Shown here one piece after another: positions 34,190-45,477 of a DNA stretch of 58,092 nt. Source of the stretch: Multifurca ochricompacta (Eukaryota; Basidiomycota; Agaricomycetes; Russulales; Russulaceae); the NCBI GenBank assembly GCA_022496185.1, contig WTXG01000225.1:1-58092 (forward strand), written 5' to 3'. The translations under genes and the position numbers were made by a program. Within the stretch, counting starts at the first letter, position 1. The number at the start of each line of letters is the position of its first letter. The notes under the pieces were generated by a model. It was not told the DNA's origin. It worked only from the letters and a program-made list of their open reading frames with translations, and did not search any database.

Positions 34190-36165
34190 GTCTGACATAA
34201 TTGTGATCACGCCTGATTGATAAGATCAAAAACGCATTCACAATTAATTAATTTAATTAGACATGATCGAGCATGTGATCAAATCAAAATGTATATAAAG
34301 GCCAGTTGCTATCGTATTATCGACTGCATCTAAGTCTCTAAGCTAACAAGGTGGGATGAGATAGATAGTGGTAGTGTAACATCTAAGTACAAGCCTGCGC
34401 CATGCCTGTTCCACAGGTCATGGGCCCTGGTGGGCATCTTGCGCCGTTAATGGCTGCAATACATATCCTGCGCCTTAAATGGCCGCAGCAAAAATTCTCT
34501 GCGCCTTTAATGGCTGCAATACATAATCTGCGCCTGTAATGGCCGCAACAAAGATTCTCTGCGCCTTTAATGGCTGCAATAAATTTCTGCACCTATACGA
34601 CTGCAAAATAGATGCTACCAGTCATGTGCCTTTATGGCTGCACTGTAAAATGCGCCTTTATGGCCGCATTAATGGATTCTAAGAGCCTGGGTCTTTGTTT
34701 TGAATTTTGGGTACTAGTTTGGGTACTAGTTGTCACAGTAAATGCTGGCCATGGCTTCTTTTACAGAAATCATTTACTCAATCCCTCTTCGAAACCCCTC
34801 ATATCATACCAAATGTTGTCCCAACTTTCCACAGTTGTCCCCGTCTTCGATGGGTCCAACTACTACATGTGGGCCAGCATCATGAAAGCCTAGCTCATGG
34901 CTAATGGCCTTTGGGAGATCACCAATGGCTCTGACCTTCGTCCTTGTCTCAAGGATACTGCCAACCCCACTGAGGATGAGATTTCACTTCAAGAAAGAGT
35001 GGGATCACGTTGACAATAGGGCAATTGGAACTAGGTTATCCACCTCTACTCAGCATGAGCACACCTCTACCGACACTGCTAACGAAATATGGCTGGGTCG
35101 TAAAACTAAGTATGGCTCTGTAGGGCCTGCTGCGATCTTTAGGGACTTCAAAGAAGCCCTAAAGTTTCGCGTGCACTCAGCCAAGCACCCCTTGCCCCAG
35201 ATTAACCATCTTGAGGTCGCCTTTGAGCGCCTTGAGGCCAACAGTGTCGGTAGAGGTGTGCTCATGTTGGATGGTGGTGTATAACCTCAGGGCAGTAGTG
35301 CCCATTGCCCTATTGTCAACGCGATCCCACTCTCTCTGAAGTGAAATCTCATCCTCAGTGGGTTTGGCAGCACCCTTCGAAGGTCAGAGCCATTGGTAAT
35401 CTCCTAAAGGCCATTAGTCATGGGGTAGGCCTTCATGATGTTGACCCACATGTGGTATTTGGAGCCATCAAAGACGGGAACAGCAGTGGTAAGCTGGGAT
35501 GACATTTGTTAAGATTTTGAAGGGTTTTTGAAGTTTCTTGAAGAGGGTTTGAGTAATTGGTTTCTGTAAGAGAAGCCATGGTCAGCATTGAATGCGACAA
35601 CTGGTACCCAAAACAAAAAACCAATAACCCAGGCCCTTTAGAATCCATTAATACGGCCATAAAGGTGCAGATGGTGAGCTTAGTAGCCTTATGCAGCCTT
35701 AAACTGAAGACACATTTTACAGTGCAGCCATAAAGGCGCATGAACGTTGCGTTCACCAGTAGCATCTATTTTGCAGCCGTATAGGCTCAGAAACTTATTG
35801 CAGCCATTAAAGGCGCAGAGAAATTTTGTTGCAGCCATTAAAGGTGCAAAATGTCCACCAGGGCCCGGGCCCCACTGGCATGACCTGTGGAACAGGCATG
35901 GCGCAGGCTTGTACTTTAGATACTACAATACTACAATCTATCTCACCTTGTTAGATGTGGAGGCTTAGATACTTTCAATAGAGTGGTAGCAACTGCTTTA
36001 TTATAGCAGCTATACAGTGGCTTTCATATACATTCTATGTACTGTATTGGCTACCTAAATTAAACGAATGTGATTTGATGATCACATGCCCGATCTTAAG
36101 ATGTATTATCCTAAGTATATTTTAATCTAATTAATTGGAATAATTGTGAACGCGTTATGTCGGAC
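34190..36165. mobile_element. Fold-back (inverted) Ty1/copia-like element with partial gag in both arms
   Basis: Two arms of about 0.9 kb lie in inverted orientation around a spacer of about 160 bp (35088-35245). The outer ends match as inverted sequence (GACATAA .. TTCACAATTA .. GCATGTGATCA), like LTR-derived DNA. Each arm then holds a block of GCC-TTTAATGG-type repeats and the start of a copia-type gag: VVPVFDGSNYYMWASIMKA on the plus strand in the left arm, VPVFDGSKYHMWVNIMKAY on the minus strand in the right arm. A continuing gag segment (TANEIWLGRKTKYGSVGPAA, IFRDFKEALKFRV) crosses the centre on the plus strand. No integrase or reverse transcriptase is visible and stops interrupt gag, so the element is non-autonomous or dead. 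Confidence 0.75.
34436..34680 (+). repeat. Diverged tandem repeats inside the retroelement arm
   Basis: About six imperfect copies of a unit of roughly 35 bp built around TGCGCCTTTAATGGCTGCAA. The inverted partner block lies at about 35660-35855. It sits between the LTR-like end and gag, so it may be the element's leader. Confidence 0.7.
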
Positions 36166-36771
36166 CGCTATCCCGGCATCTCTGTGCCCAGCCACTTTTT
36201 TCTTTTTTCTTTTTTTCTTTTTTGAAATCGAGTTTATTTTCGCGCTTCAGGGCCGTGCCCAAATCGCGTGGCTACTACCGGTGACTTTCATGAAGCTTTT
36301 TTCTGGTATAACGACGTCACTCAGTCTTGACTTATATTTAACCTTGGAACTATAGGCTCCTGACACCCCAGTCTTGAGCTTTGGCAAGCAAAGTAACCAC
36401 GTGACCTCTGACCGTAACTGCTACTACTACTGCTACCACTGATCGCTATGTTTCTCTCTTTTTGAAGCTTGGGTTAAGTGCATTAATCACAGCGTGTATA
36501 CACTTCCACCATTCTTAGAAGAAAAAGCGGAATTCAGTATAGTACAAGAAAAAATAAAAAGAACAGACCAGCGCAAATGCTTTTTGAACTGGGGGGTTTG
36601 CTCGCATTCATTAATAAATAGCGGCATTCACAATGATAATACAAAAATTGATGGTCTACATCCGCCAGTGAAAGGAACTTAATGACAACAGGTAAACAGA
36701 AGGCCTCCCCCAACGCAAGGCCAGCACTCAAGGCGGGAGGATGTACGATCGCCGCATTTGTATTGAGGGGT

Positions 36772-39485
36772 TTAGGGTCCAGTGTCCATGGCGTCCCCCC
36801 TGTGTTCAAAAATTGAGAAAGGGTCGCCCGTAGAGTCGATAACATGGAAAGAGGGAAAAAACACGTACCCAGCACTCCCACGGGCCCGCTTCTGTGACCC
36901 ATCACCCGTCCCTTTCTCTTCTGCGCTCCGCTTTCGTGCCTCGTCCACTTGTCGTTTCTCCATGACCAGATAGGCGTCCAACACCTCTCTCACACTGGGC
37001 CTTGCTCTCGGATCGAATCTCGATAGTTCTTCCCGCAACCTCATCACGTCTTCGCTACCCTCCAACCTGCGAGTCTGATGGTAGTTGTCGAGATAGTCGA
37101 GCATCTTTCCGCAAGACCATCGGTCAGCCATGATGGCGCTGAACTTTGTATCCCGTTCATCTGACGTCCCAACCTCCGGCGCAGTCCAATCTCGAGTCCC
37201 GCAGTACCCTTCAACCGTCGTTTCATCGTCCTCTACGAAAAGGGACAACCCAAAGTCGATAATCCACAGTTGCGCATGTTCTTCATCGTCCTTCTTGTCA
37301 AAGACCACATTATTGGGATTCAGGTCCAGATGAGCGATTTTATGTTCATGCAAAAACGCCACACCCTCCAGGAATTGGATCTGCCACGAGACCGGATACA
37401 TATGGGGTTTTTTAATGGGAGGCTTCCAAGGCAAAACCATCACCGTTCCAATTGGGAAGTCAAGAACGCCAAAAAACTCGATTGCACGATTCTGTGATGA
37501 CTTGAGCGTGCTGAGGAATCGCAAGATCAAGAGTTCGTTTGAGTGACCGTCAGAGAGCTTTAACAAAACCTCAGAGGTGTCAGGTGCGATCGCCACGTGC
37601 ATTTTCGGCTTGAGCTGCGACCCGAGTCGTGAGCTGCGTGGTCACGAAGAACCGAAAGGTTACGCGCACCTTCATAATGTCCCAATGATCATATCTCGAG
37701 GAGAGCTTGTACCCAGCAGTCCCAAGAGGTTTTTTCATCAACGGATCTTCAAAGACATTTTTTCTTTTCCGTATTACTGGCATCTCAATAGTCTCAAGGC
37801 GGGCCGCTGCTCGGTTATACTCGCTTGTCGTGAGAACCTCAGGGGGATCCGATTGATAGTCATCGTCGTCGCTCTGCAAACTTATGGTTCCCAATGATAT
37901 TGGCGGATAATGTTCGGTCCTGTGATCCAATTTTTCCAGTGATAATCCATACGAGCCATGGAACAAAGCATTATCCACGAGCACTCTTGAGAGAAGGTTA
38001 TACAATCGGAAGATGAATTCAAATGCCAGTTCTGGTCGATGCAGACTGCCGTCTTTCCTGTGGTATACAACCTATAAAATCCCACGCATTAGCCACACAT
38101 CGATTTATCCATATCGCCTTCTTACCTTCCTTTCCAAAGGATCAGGCTGATACACGTGATATTCATGAAGATACAGAGAGGAGTCAATAAAGATCGCCAC
38201 GATGACCACGGGACGGGACGTGTCCTGGCGTAGCGCATTACCCAGTCGGGCCAGGCTTGATGCTTGTAAAATCGTACGAATGCGGTCTGGGTGTCTGTGC
38301 ATTTGTACTTTATTTCTCGAAGTGGGGGTCACCTGAATGATCAAATGCGGAAAACGATCGAGCCCCAGACGGAAATCGGTCGTGGCATTGTACCTAAGTC
38401 GCGGGACCAACCCGCTCCGAGGCGCAGCGAACAGAGGTAACGGCAAAGCAGTCCCGCTACCAGATAAAATCAGACAGTACTAACTCCAAAATGAATCGGA
38501 ACTTACATCCCAGTCAGAGCCTCTCTCGAGGGCATATCGGAATCCGCGGCCTCCACAAGCCGGCGAAATGCTCCAGCCAGATCATGGAAGAAAAGGGCAC
38601 CGAGATGCCCCACTTTATTGCATTTAAAGTTTTTCTTATTTAGGACCTCCTGACTAGAGAGGATGTGAATGTACTGTCCAGCTTCACTGCTTGTCACAAC
38701 TGGGGCCCCCTCGGGGCCTGATGAAACAAAATAGCGATCGAAAGACTTCCCAAGAGTTTCAGATAAAAGTTTGTTCATTGGCGACTATTCGAAAGCGAAT
38801 TCAGTAAGTGGAATCATCGGAAACGATGATGACACTCCACATCTGGCAGGGCCACACGCCGTTGCTTCAAGGCATTTCGGAAATCCTGAAGAAATGGAGG
38901 TATTTCTTTATCAGTGACATTTTCGATCTCGAATGGGTCGATATCCGACGGGCGTATCTCTTGATCTCTCTTTGGTGTAGGGACGGTGAAAGTGAGCTCT
39001 TTGAGATAGGTGGGGTCAAGCAAAACGCCAGGGATGTCCCCTGGGTCATAATTTCCTGTGCCTGCGGAGGGAAAGTGAGGCTGGTAAGCGATCTGTATAA
39101 ATTAATTTTAAAAAAATTTACGAAGTTGCAACTGAGCTACAACGTGAATGCCTTTCGAAGACGACGGCCCATCTGACGGGTAGAGGTCATGAAGGGTTGC
39201 ACCATCATCCAGCTCTATCGCGGTGCATTCATTCTCAGGATCGTTCAGGTGTAAGCTCTTCGCATAGCTATCAAGACTATCGTGTGACCTGACGGCAGAG
39301 AAGTCCTTAGGCTTCCAGAGTTTCACAGGAAATCGGGCAAGGCTGCCAAGAGTTTTTGGGCATCTTGTCTTGACCGCCATAGCAAGGTCAGCAACGAGTT
39401 TGTCACCAGTTATTTTTACCACGAATGGGTATTCCAATACTGCGCAATTGTCATTGATGAAGAGGCAGGAGAGAATGAGAGACAT
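36772..39485 (-). CDS. Crinkler-header / middle-domain / protein kinase fusion (CRN-kinase G), intact
   Basis: This is the only copy that reads through. Exon 1 (39485-39122) encodes a Crinkler-type header: MSLILSCLFIND, FVVKITGDKLVADL, MAVKTRCPKTLG, LKLWKP-like VKLWKPKDF. After a 60-nt intron comes LLDPTYLKELTFTV. A middle block follows (SSEAGQYIHIL, FFHDLAGAFRRL), then TDFRLGLDRFPHLIIQV and TILQASSLARLGN. Next is a linker with NVFEDPLMKKPLGTAGYKL. The kinase has VLLKL, SNELLILRFL, HEHKIAHLDLNPNNVVF, IIDFGLSLF, WTAPEV and ADRWSCGKM, so the catalytic lysine, HxD-type aspartate and DFG are all present. CRN headers mark a family of host-targeted or self-directed effector-like proteins in oomycetes and fungi; the function here is unknown. 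The 3' end is uncertain because a GTACGT..ACAG intron near 36870 could alter the tail. The start lies 176 bp from TFG2, divergent. Confidence 0.82.
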
Positions 39486-39661
39486 CTGAGAAGGGAGAAA
39501 AAGAAAAAAGAAAAGTTTGCTAGTGCGAGTGCGATTGTAATCTCAAACTCGAACTCTTTATTATAATTATATAATGTAGATGATGACTAATCAATACCTG
39601 CCACAAACCAAACAAAGCCAGACAAGGCAAGACACGACCGAACACACCACACCCGAAACCA

Positions 39662-40881
39662 ATGGATGACATTAACGTTGATGAAGAGAAGAAACCTTTC
39701 GACTCCCTTGGAGTTCACAATGACGATGACTCGCAACCAGATCCCGATGAACATATTATGCTCGAGTCTGGTCATGGCAGAGTTTGGCTTGTCAAGGTAC
39801 GCGCATCACACAAAACTAAAACTACTACTACTACTACTCCTCCTCTCATCTATCTATTCTCTTTCTTCTCTCCCTTCCTCAACTTACACTCAAAGATTCC
39901 AAAATTCTTGATGGAGCGCTGGTCCAAGTTCGACGCCGAAGGCGTGCAGCTCGCCAAGATCCGGATATATGATGTACCTCCTGGTACTCAACCGCGTATC
40001 GTCGTACTCGTACCATCGGATGACGGCGGGGACGACGATATCTATGAGCTCGATATGGTCAATCAGGACGTGCACAATCAAGTCGTCGTCGCGGAGCGCG
40101 CTAAAGCGCCCTCTGGCACCGGCCGCGCACGTACGACAATCATGACGGGGAAAGTGAAACATGAGTGCAATTTGCGCCCGCGCATGACCGGACGGTACGA
40201 GCGTCGTCTCGCCGAACGCGGGGCCGCCGCGAACGAGAGGTCGGTGCGCGTCGGATTGATGGACGGTGCACGTGCTGGGCGTGGCGGCGGGAAAATGCTC
40301 AGTAGTGGCGTTTCGTCCGCGGCAGGTTTCGCGGATCTTACGGTGAGTGATCCCCCACAATCCACATACACTGGTAACATACAATTGTGTGTTGTGTGTG
40401 TACCCTGGGCCACCAATACATGGGAGGGGCTGATTTTTTTCCATTCTTTGCAGCGCGCGAAGGTCAAACCGTCAAAAGGGCAGTACGAGCGCATGGCTCG
40501 TATGCCACGGAATCAGTTGCTAGATGCCCTATTTGCTCTATTCCGCGAGCGTGAGCAGTGGCCTATCAAGCTTTTGCGAGAAAGGACGCAACAACCGGAG
40601 GTTTACCTCAAGGAGGTGCTGTCCGAGATCGCGAGTTTGCATCGCAGTGGAGAGCACAATGGTACTTGGGAGCTTATGCCAAGCTTTAAGGGCGACGGAG
40701 TACGTTATCTATCATTTGCTTTGGTGGCACAGGCTATTGAAATTTCTAACTTCTTGCGTAGATCATGCCAGAGGGAATGTCACAGTTGTACGCGTCACAA
40801 CCATCGCACACGGACGTTTCCATGGATGAGTATGACGAGGAAGATGAGGACGATGATGACATGGAAGAAGTCATGGAATAA
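39662..40881 (+). CDS. TFG2: TFIIF beta subunit (Tfg2 / RAP30)
   Basis: Four exons (39662-39796, 39896-40342, 40454-40699, 40762-40881), all joined in phase 0, give 315 residues. The N-terminal dimerisation half reads GRVWLVKIPKFLMERW, then GVQLAKIRIYDV and TGKVKHECNLRPRMTGRYER. The C-terminal winged-helix half reads RMPRNQLLDALFALFRERE, WPIKLLRERTQQPEVYLKEV and GTWELMPSFK. These match the small TFIIF subunit, which binds RNA polymerase II and stabilises it in the preinitiation complex. The tail (YDEEDEDDDDMEEVME) is strongly acidic. The length is typical for the fungal protein without large insertions. It shares a 176-bp divergent promoter region with CRN-kinase G. Confidence 0.96.
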
Positions 40882-41355
40882 GACTTGGGCTCTCTCTCTC
40901 ATTTTGCGTTTCACTACATCATGTCTATTCCCCGCTCCACTCACGTAGCCTTGTATTGTAATGTAATCCTAGTCCATTTCATTTTCTGCGAATTTATGGA
41001 GCACTGGCGTTGTAGGCCACTTTGAGACGGCGGACTTCCCCTGAACTCTGAACTGAAAGGATAGATAGGATAAATCGCCTATCTCTGCACTACCAGACTC
41101 AGTACCACTTGGCTGGGATAGTAGCATAGGAAGTGTGATGAAGGAGTGAACATACGACAGCTGGTACTTGCCGCGCCTAGTCTCTCACGCCCCTTTTCGC
41201 TGAGTGGAAAGTAGATCCAGTGTAGGGCTCCCAGAGCTCGTCATCGTCATCGTCGACCACGACCGGGTGAGCGCGTCCTGATATTTGCGTTTGTTGCGTT
41301 GCGCGCTTTTAGCACCGCCTTACACATTGTTGTTCTCCAGTATCATTCTCTCATC

Positions 41356-44287
41356 ATGGGTAGAAATAGAAAGAAGAAATATTATTATTCGTCAGGCTCG
41401 CTTTTCGCCCTAGGCAATGACGCCAAACCAGCAGATCCAGACGATCCCTCCATTTATAAAGGGGGAAATCGCGATGAACATGGAGACATAATCACCAATA
41501 TCGTGTTCCAGCCTGAATACAGACACCTCTCTCCCGAGGTAAAGTATCCTCACGTTAACCCGCCACATCCAGGTTTTTTTTTTTTTATATATATATCATC
41601 CCCAGGAGTTGCGCTTTCAGGATCACGGATTCACCGCGGGTTATCCATATTCTTACGAAGTGGGTACACCAGTGCATATAGTCTTGGGCGGTATTTACGT
41701 AGGCTAATGGTACCTACCCTACCAATCCATACAAAATTGTAGGAGGCGCGCTGGCGTCACTACCTCGACACGGGACGCGCCTCGCTCCCCAAATTCGGTG
41801 CACAGACTCCAGGGAGCCCGTTCTCGATCTCTGATTCCCCGCAGGATGGTCATCGTTCGAGTTCGAGCCCGCCGCAAACGCCTAATACGGTGAATGATGA
41901 AAAATCGACGACTAGTACATGTTCCCTTTGCGCTGCCAGGCTCACTTTAGATAGTGAACGTCATGGGGCGTATGAGGCATCTACAGAAGGTGTCGTACCA
42001 TTATTGGACGAGGTGACACCACGAGGAGCAGGAAAGGGTGAACCCTCCAGGGGCACAGGTAAAAAAAAAAAAACCTCCTTTCCCCCCATCATCTTGTCAC
42101 TTACTCGTTCCCTTCTCATTTACTGTGCGATTGAACTCGTTAGCGACACCGTCTCACTACAAAAAGACAAGGAGCAAGAAAAATCGACAACGTATCCGTC
42201 GACTCGAAAAGACCGTCGAGAGTTTATCACACGGGTTGATCCTCGCACTCACCGAACTCAAATCGGGAACCCTCAAGCTGGATCCGACGTCCTCCGGAGA
42301 TCGTCGCGCTCGCCCAGATGGCCTCGACGTTGAATCTGACTTTGGTGATGAAGTTGACGCTTTGTCCATGGCGTTTACGAATTTGAAGACGACGCGAGAA
42401 AGCCGGGTGGGTATGTGTACTGAACTGCTAAGAAAAGCAGCGAGTGCTGGCGCTGGTACATCAGTACCGCCTCGGCAAAGCACAGAGGGGACCCGAGTTG
42501 GAACAACAACAACACGCCAATCCCCATCTCTCGAGCCCTTGACGTCCGTTACGGCTTATCCTGGCACTGGCAGCAGTACTCTCGGGACTTTCGCCCCACC
42601 TACTAACTCTCGTACACAGCAACTGGATTTGCCGCTGCCTACCTCACGTACAGACCGGGAACGTGGCACACACTCTATATCAAACCGGCTTGAATCGGAA
42701 TTGCCAGTGATTACTACCAAGACAATGGGAAGTGACAAGTCTCTGTCGACTAGTAATGACCGATCCCCTATCTCTGGACTACTCGAGCCTATCTTGAGGT
42801 TTATGACGTGTCCAGATGTTTTTCAGTTTTTGAAAGAAGCAGAAAATCATGATGGGCTCAAGGGTACACAAATGTCTGATTTATCCTGGGTATTGGATAA
42901 TCTTTTCGACATCCATGGCGGGGTAAGTCAATCTCGACCAAGAAGATTGATGTAACCCTCATTTTTTGACGATTACGTAGATGATGATACATTGCCTTCG
43001 TCAAAGCCTCAAACATATGAACGATATCTCTCAATCATTGGGTTCGAACACATGGTCACAAGATTTAAAATTGATGCAAGAATTGGACAAGGCTTATTGT
43101 AAGAACATTCGCCCTTGTATCAAAACTGACGGCGACTGTGACACCTCAACGAGTATCGCATGGAAAGCATATTGCCTTGAACTCGTCTTCATCTTCTCCG
43201 AGCGATTCCCTAAATCGGCGTCTGTGAATTTCCGAGATCTCGCAGAAGGTTACAAGGGCTTTCTCGATCCGATCATTACCACATCATATATCGAAGACTT
43301 GAACTCACTCTGGACACAAGTCCACCCAGCACTTTTAGAGGTAAACACACACACACACACACACACCCTCCCCTTCCTTCCCCCCCCCTCCTCTCCTTTG
43401 TTTGAAACTCGGTTTTTCGTTTCTACGCCGAATCTCCGTAGTTGACCCGATATCGGGAAGGTGACTCGTTGGTTTGAACCCTTCATCGATTATGGCCCAG
43501 ATTATCACCGCTTGACGCCGTTTTACGACGCCACGATCGCGCTCGGGCATCGCGTGGGAGAACTTCTCTCCCGTCATTATGGAACCAAAGGACCAGCCGT
43601 CATCTCCCTACAAGTTGATCGCGTGAGTCCAATTTCTCTCTCTCTCTCTCTCTCCTCCTCCACAGTCGCGCACGTGATATTATTTTCAGACTCACTTCCC
43701 TTTTCTTTTCACAGCTACTAGATCGCCTTCGCGCGCAAAGGTCCAAGACGCTGGTGGAGATGCAACTGGAAATGGAATCTGTCATGAACGACACCGTCTC
43801 GCGTAAATAACTCTTTTTTTTTTTTTTTTTTGGACGCGCCGCCGTTCGGCCAATGATGACGCTCATAATTTTTTATCGTTCAGGTTCAAATTCGGAAGTA
43901 GTGTCTTTAAAGAGAGATGATGATGATGATGATGATGACGTGCTGGTGAAACGCGCAAAGGAAGTGACAGGATGGCAAGAGGTGACGGAGGAGGAGGTTC
44001 AATCCTCCTCCGTTCAACAACAAGAACAACAACTTCGAGATGAATTGGCGTTACACCAAGTTAAAATGATGAAGAGGTATCGTCCAAGATTATTACTTTG
44101 TCCTGGGACGGCTGCCTCGCAACTTCGTCAAGACGTGTACAGGATTTTAACGCAGATTGGGATAGGGGGGAAGAAGGAGGAGGAGGAGGAGAGGAGGTAT
44201 TCACCTTTGAATGAAAAGGACGTATTCTGGGATGGGATTTTGGTTGGAGGGGGGGATATCGCTCGCGTCTTTTTGATTGAAAAATAA
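41356..44287 (+). CDS. Unknown multi-exon protein with basic segment and acidic runs
   Basis: The ATG at 41356 (MGRNRKKKYYYSS) is preferred to the in-frame 41299 because it follows a typical UTR and starts a basic tail. Splicing gives one frame of roughly 750 residues. Joints include HLSPE-ELRFQDHG, VLGGIY-EARWRHYL, SRGT-ATPSHYKK and HPALLE-VTRWFEP. A basic segment (TRSKKNRQRIRRLEK) followed by heptad-like text could be a DNA-binding or coiled-coil helix. The middle is Ser/Thr-rich. A globular-looking part follows (LLEPILRFMTCPDVFQFLKE, LDNLFDIHGG, FRDLAEGYKGFLDPI, FYDATIALGHRVGELL). The C-terminus has a poly-Asp run and ends DIARVFLIEK. I do not recognise the family and propose no function. 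Confidence 0.72.
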
Positions 44288-44691
44288 AAATAAAAAAATT
44301 TCAGATTTATTTTTTTCCCATTATTGGGAGTGTGTGAGATGGGTGGGTTACAGCGCCTATCCCCCCCCCCATCCAAACCTCAGGCACTTCTCTTTTACTG
44401 TACCACTTTGTACCTACACATACTGGCGCCAAAGAATGGTTCCAATCTCGCGCTGTCCACACACACACCGCCTTAACCTTTCAGTTTCAGTCCTCCACAC
44501 ACTCACAATCCTTTCACTTCAACTTCACTCCTTTGCAAAAAAATAAAAAATAAAAAAAACAAAAATGTTATTTTATATATTTATATTTATATAAATGAGT
44601 TTAATAAATCAAATCAACTATTTTTTTTTTTTTTTTCTTTTTTTTTTCTTTTCTGGTTCGTCAGTTTTGAGTTTCAAGCTTTCTCCTTCTT

Positions 44692-44695
44692 TCAA

Positions 44696-44731
<36 letters not shown>

Positions 44732-45445
44732 GGTTGGAATTCCAACGCAGCTTCCGCCGTTCGATCCCTCACGCTCTTCAAAAACCTAACCAAATCCGTC
44801 CCACCTGTCCCGCGGAGCGTACCCATTCCACTCTTCTTCTTTCCAGTAAGAACAGTACCGGCACTAGTACCGGTACCGCCCACACCCTCACCCACACCCA
44901 TCTCAATTGCATCCTCAACCTCAACCTCAACCTCAACCTCAACCTCAACCATAACCCCATCCCCAACCCCACCCTTATCACATCTCTCCATGAGCGTGAT
45001 AACCTCCCCACCTTGCACAGCAGGTGAAGAAGGTGGTGGTGGTGGTGGTGGTGGAGGAGTAGGTGAAGCGAAACCAGTGGTAGTGGTAGTGGTAGTGGTA
45101 GTGGTAGTGACGCCAGTTGGTGGTGCACGATGAGACGGACCAACGATATACAAAGCGACCACTCGCAAATGCGCATCTCTGAACCTACGCAAAGCATCCA
45201 ACGAAGCATTATACGCATCCATGAGCGTAGCGTCCCCTGCACGCGCGACAGCCTCGCGTAATGGACGAGGTGTAGCTCCCAGATGACGAAGGAAATTACG
45301 ATGATGACGGGGCATATATGCGCGCATACGTGTGAGGAAGGGAATTTTGGGAGGGACGTGGTGCGTTATCGTTCCTCCTCCCTCTCCTTCTTCTGTTGGT
45401 ATTACATCTACAGTGGCAGCTTCGAGCTGGGGAGTAGGTGATGAC

Positions 45446-45477
<32 letters not shown>

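Noticed and set aside
36534..36905. Minus-strand frame of 123 codons after the CRN-kinase
   Set aside because: It overlaps the tail of the kinase gene and continues into its 3' flank. The residues resemble no kinase tail, and part of the flank recurs as non-coding sequence near relic C.
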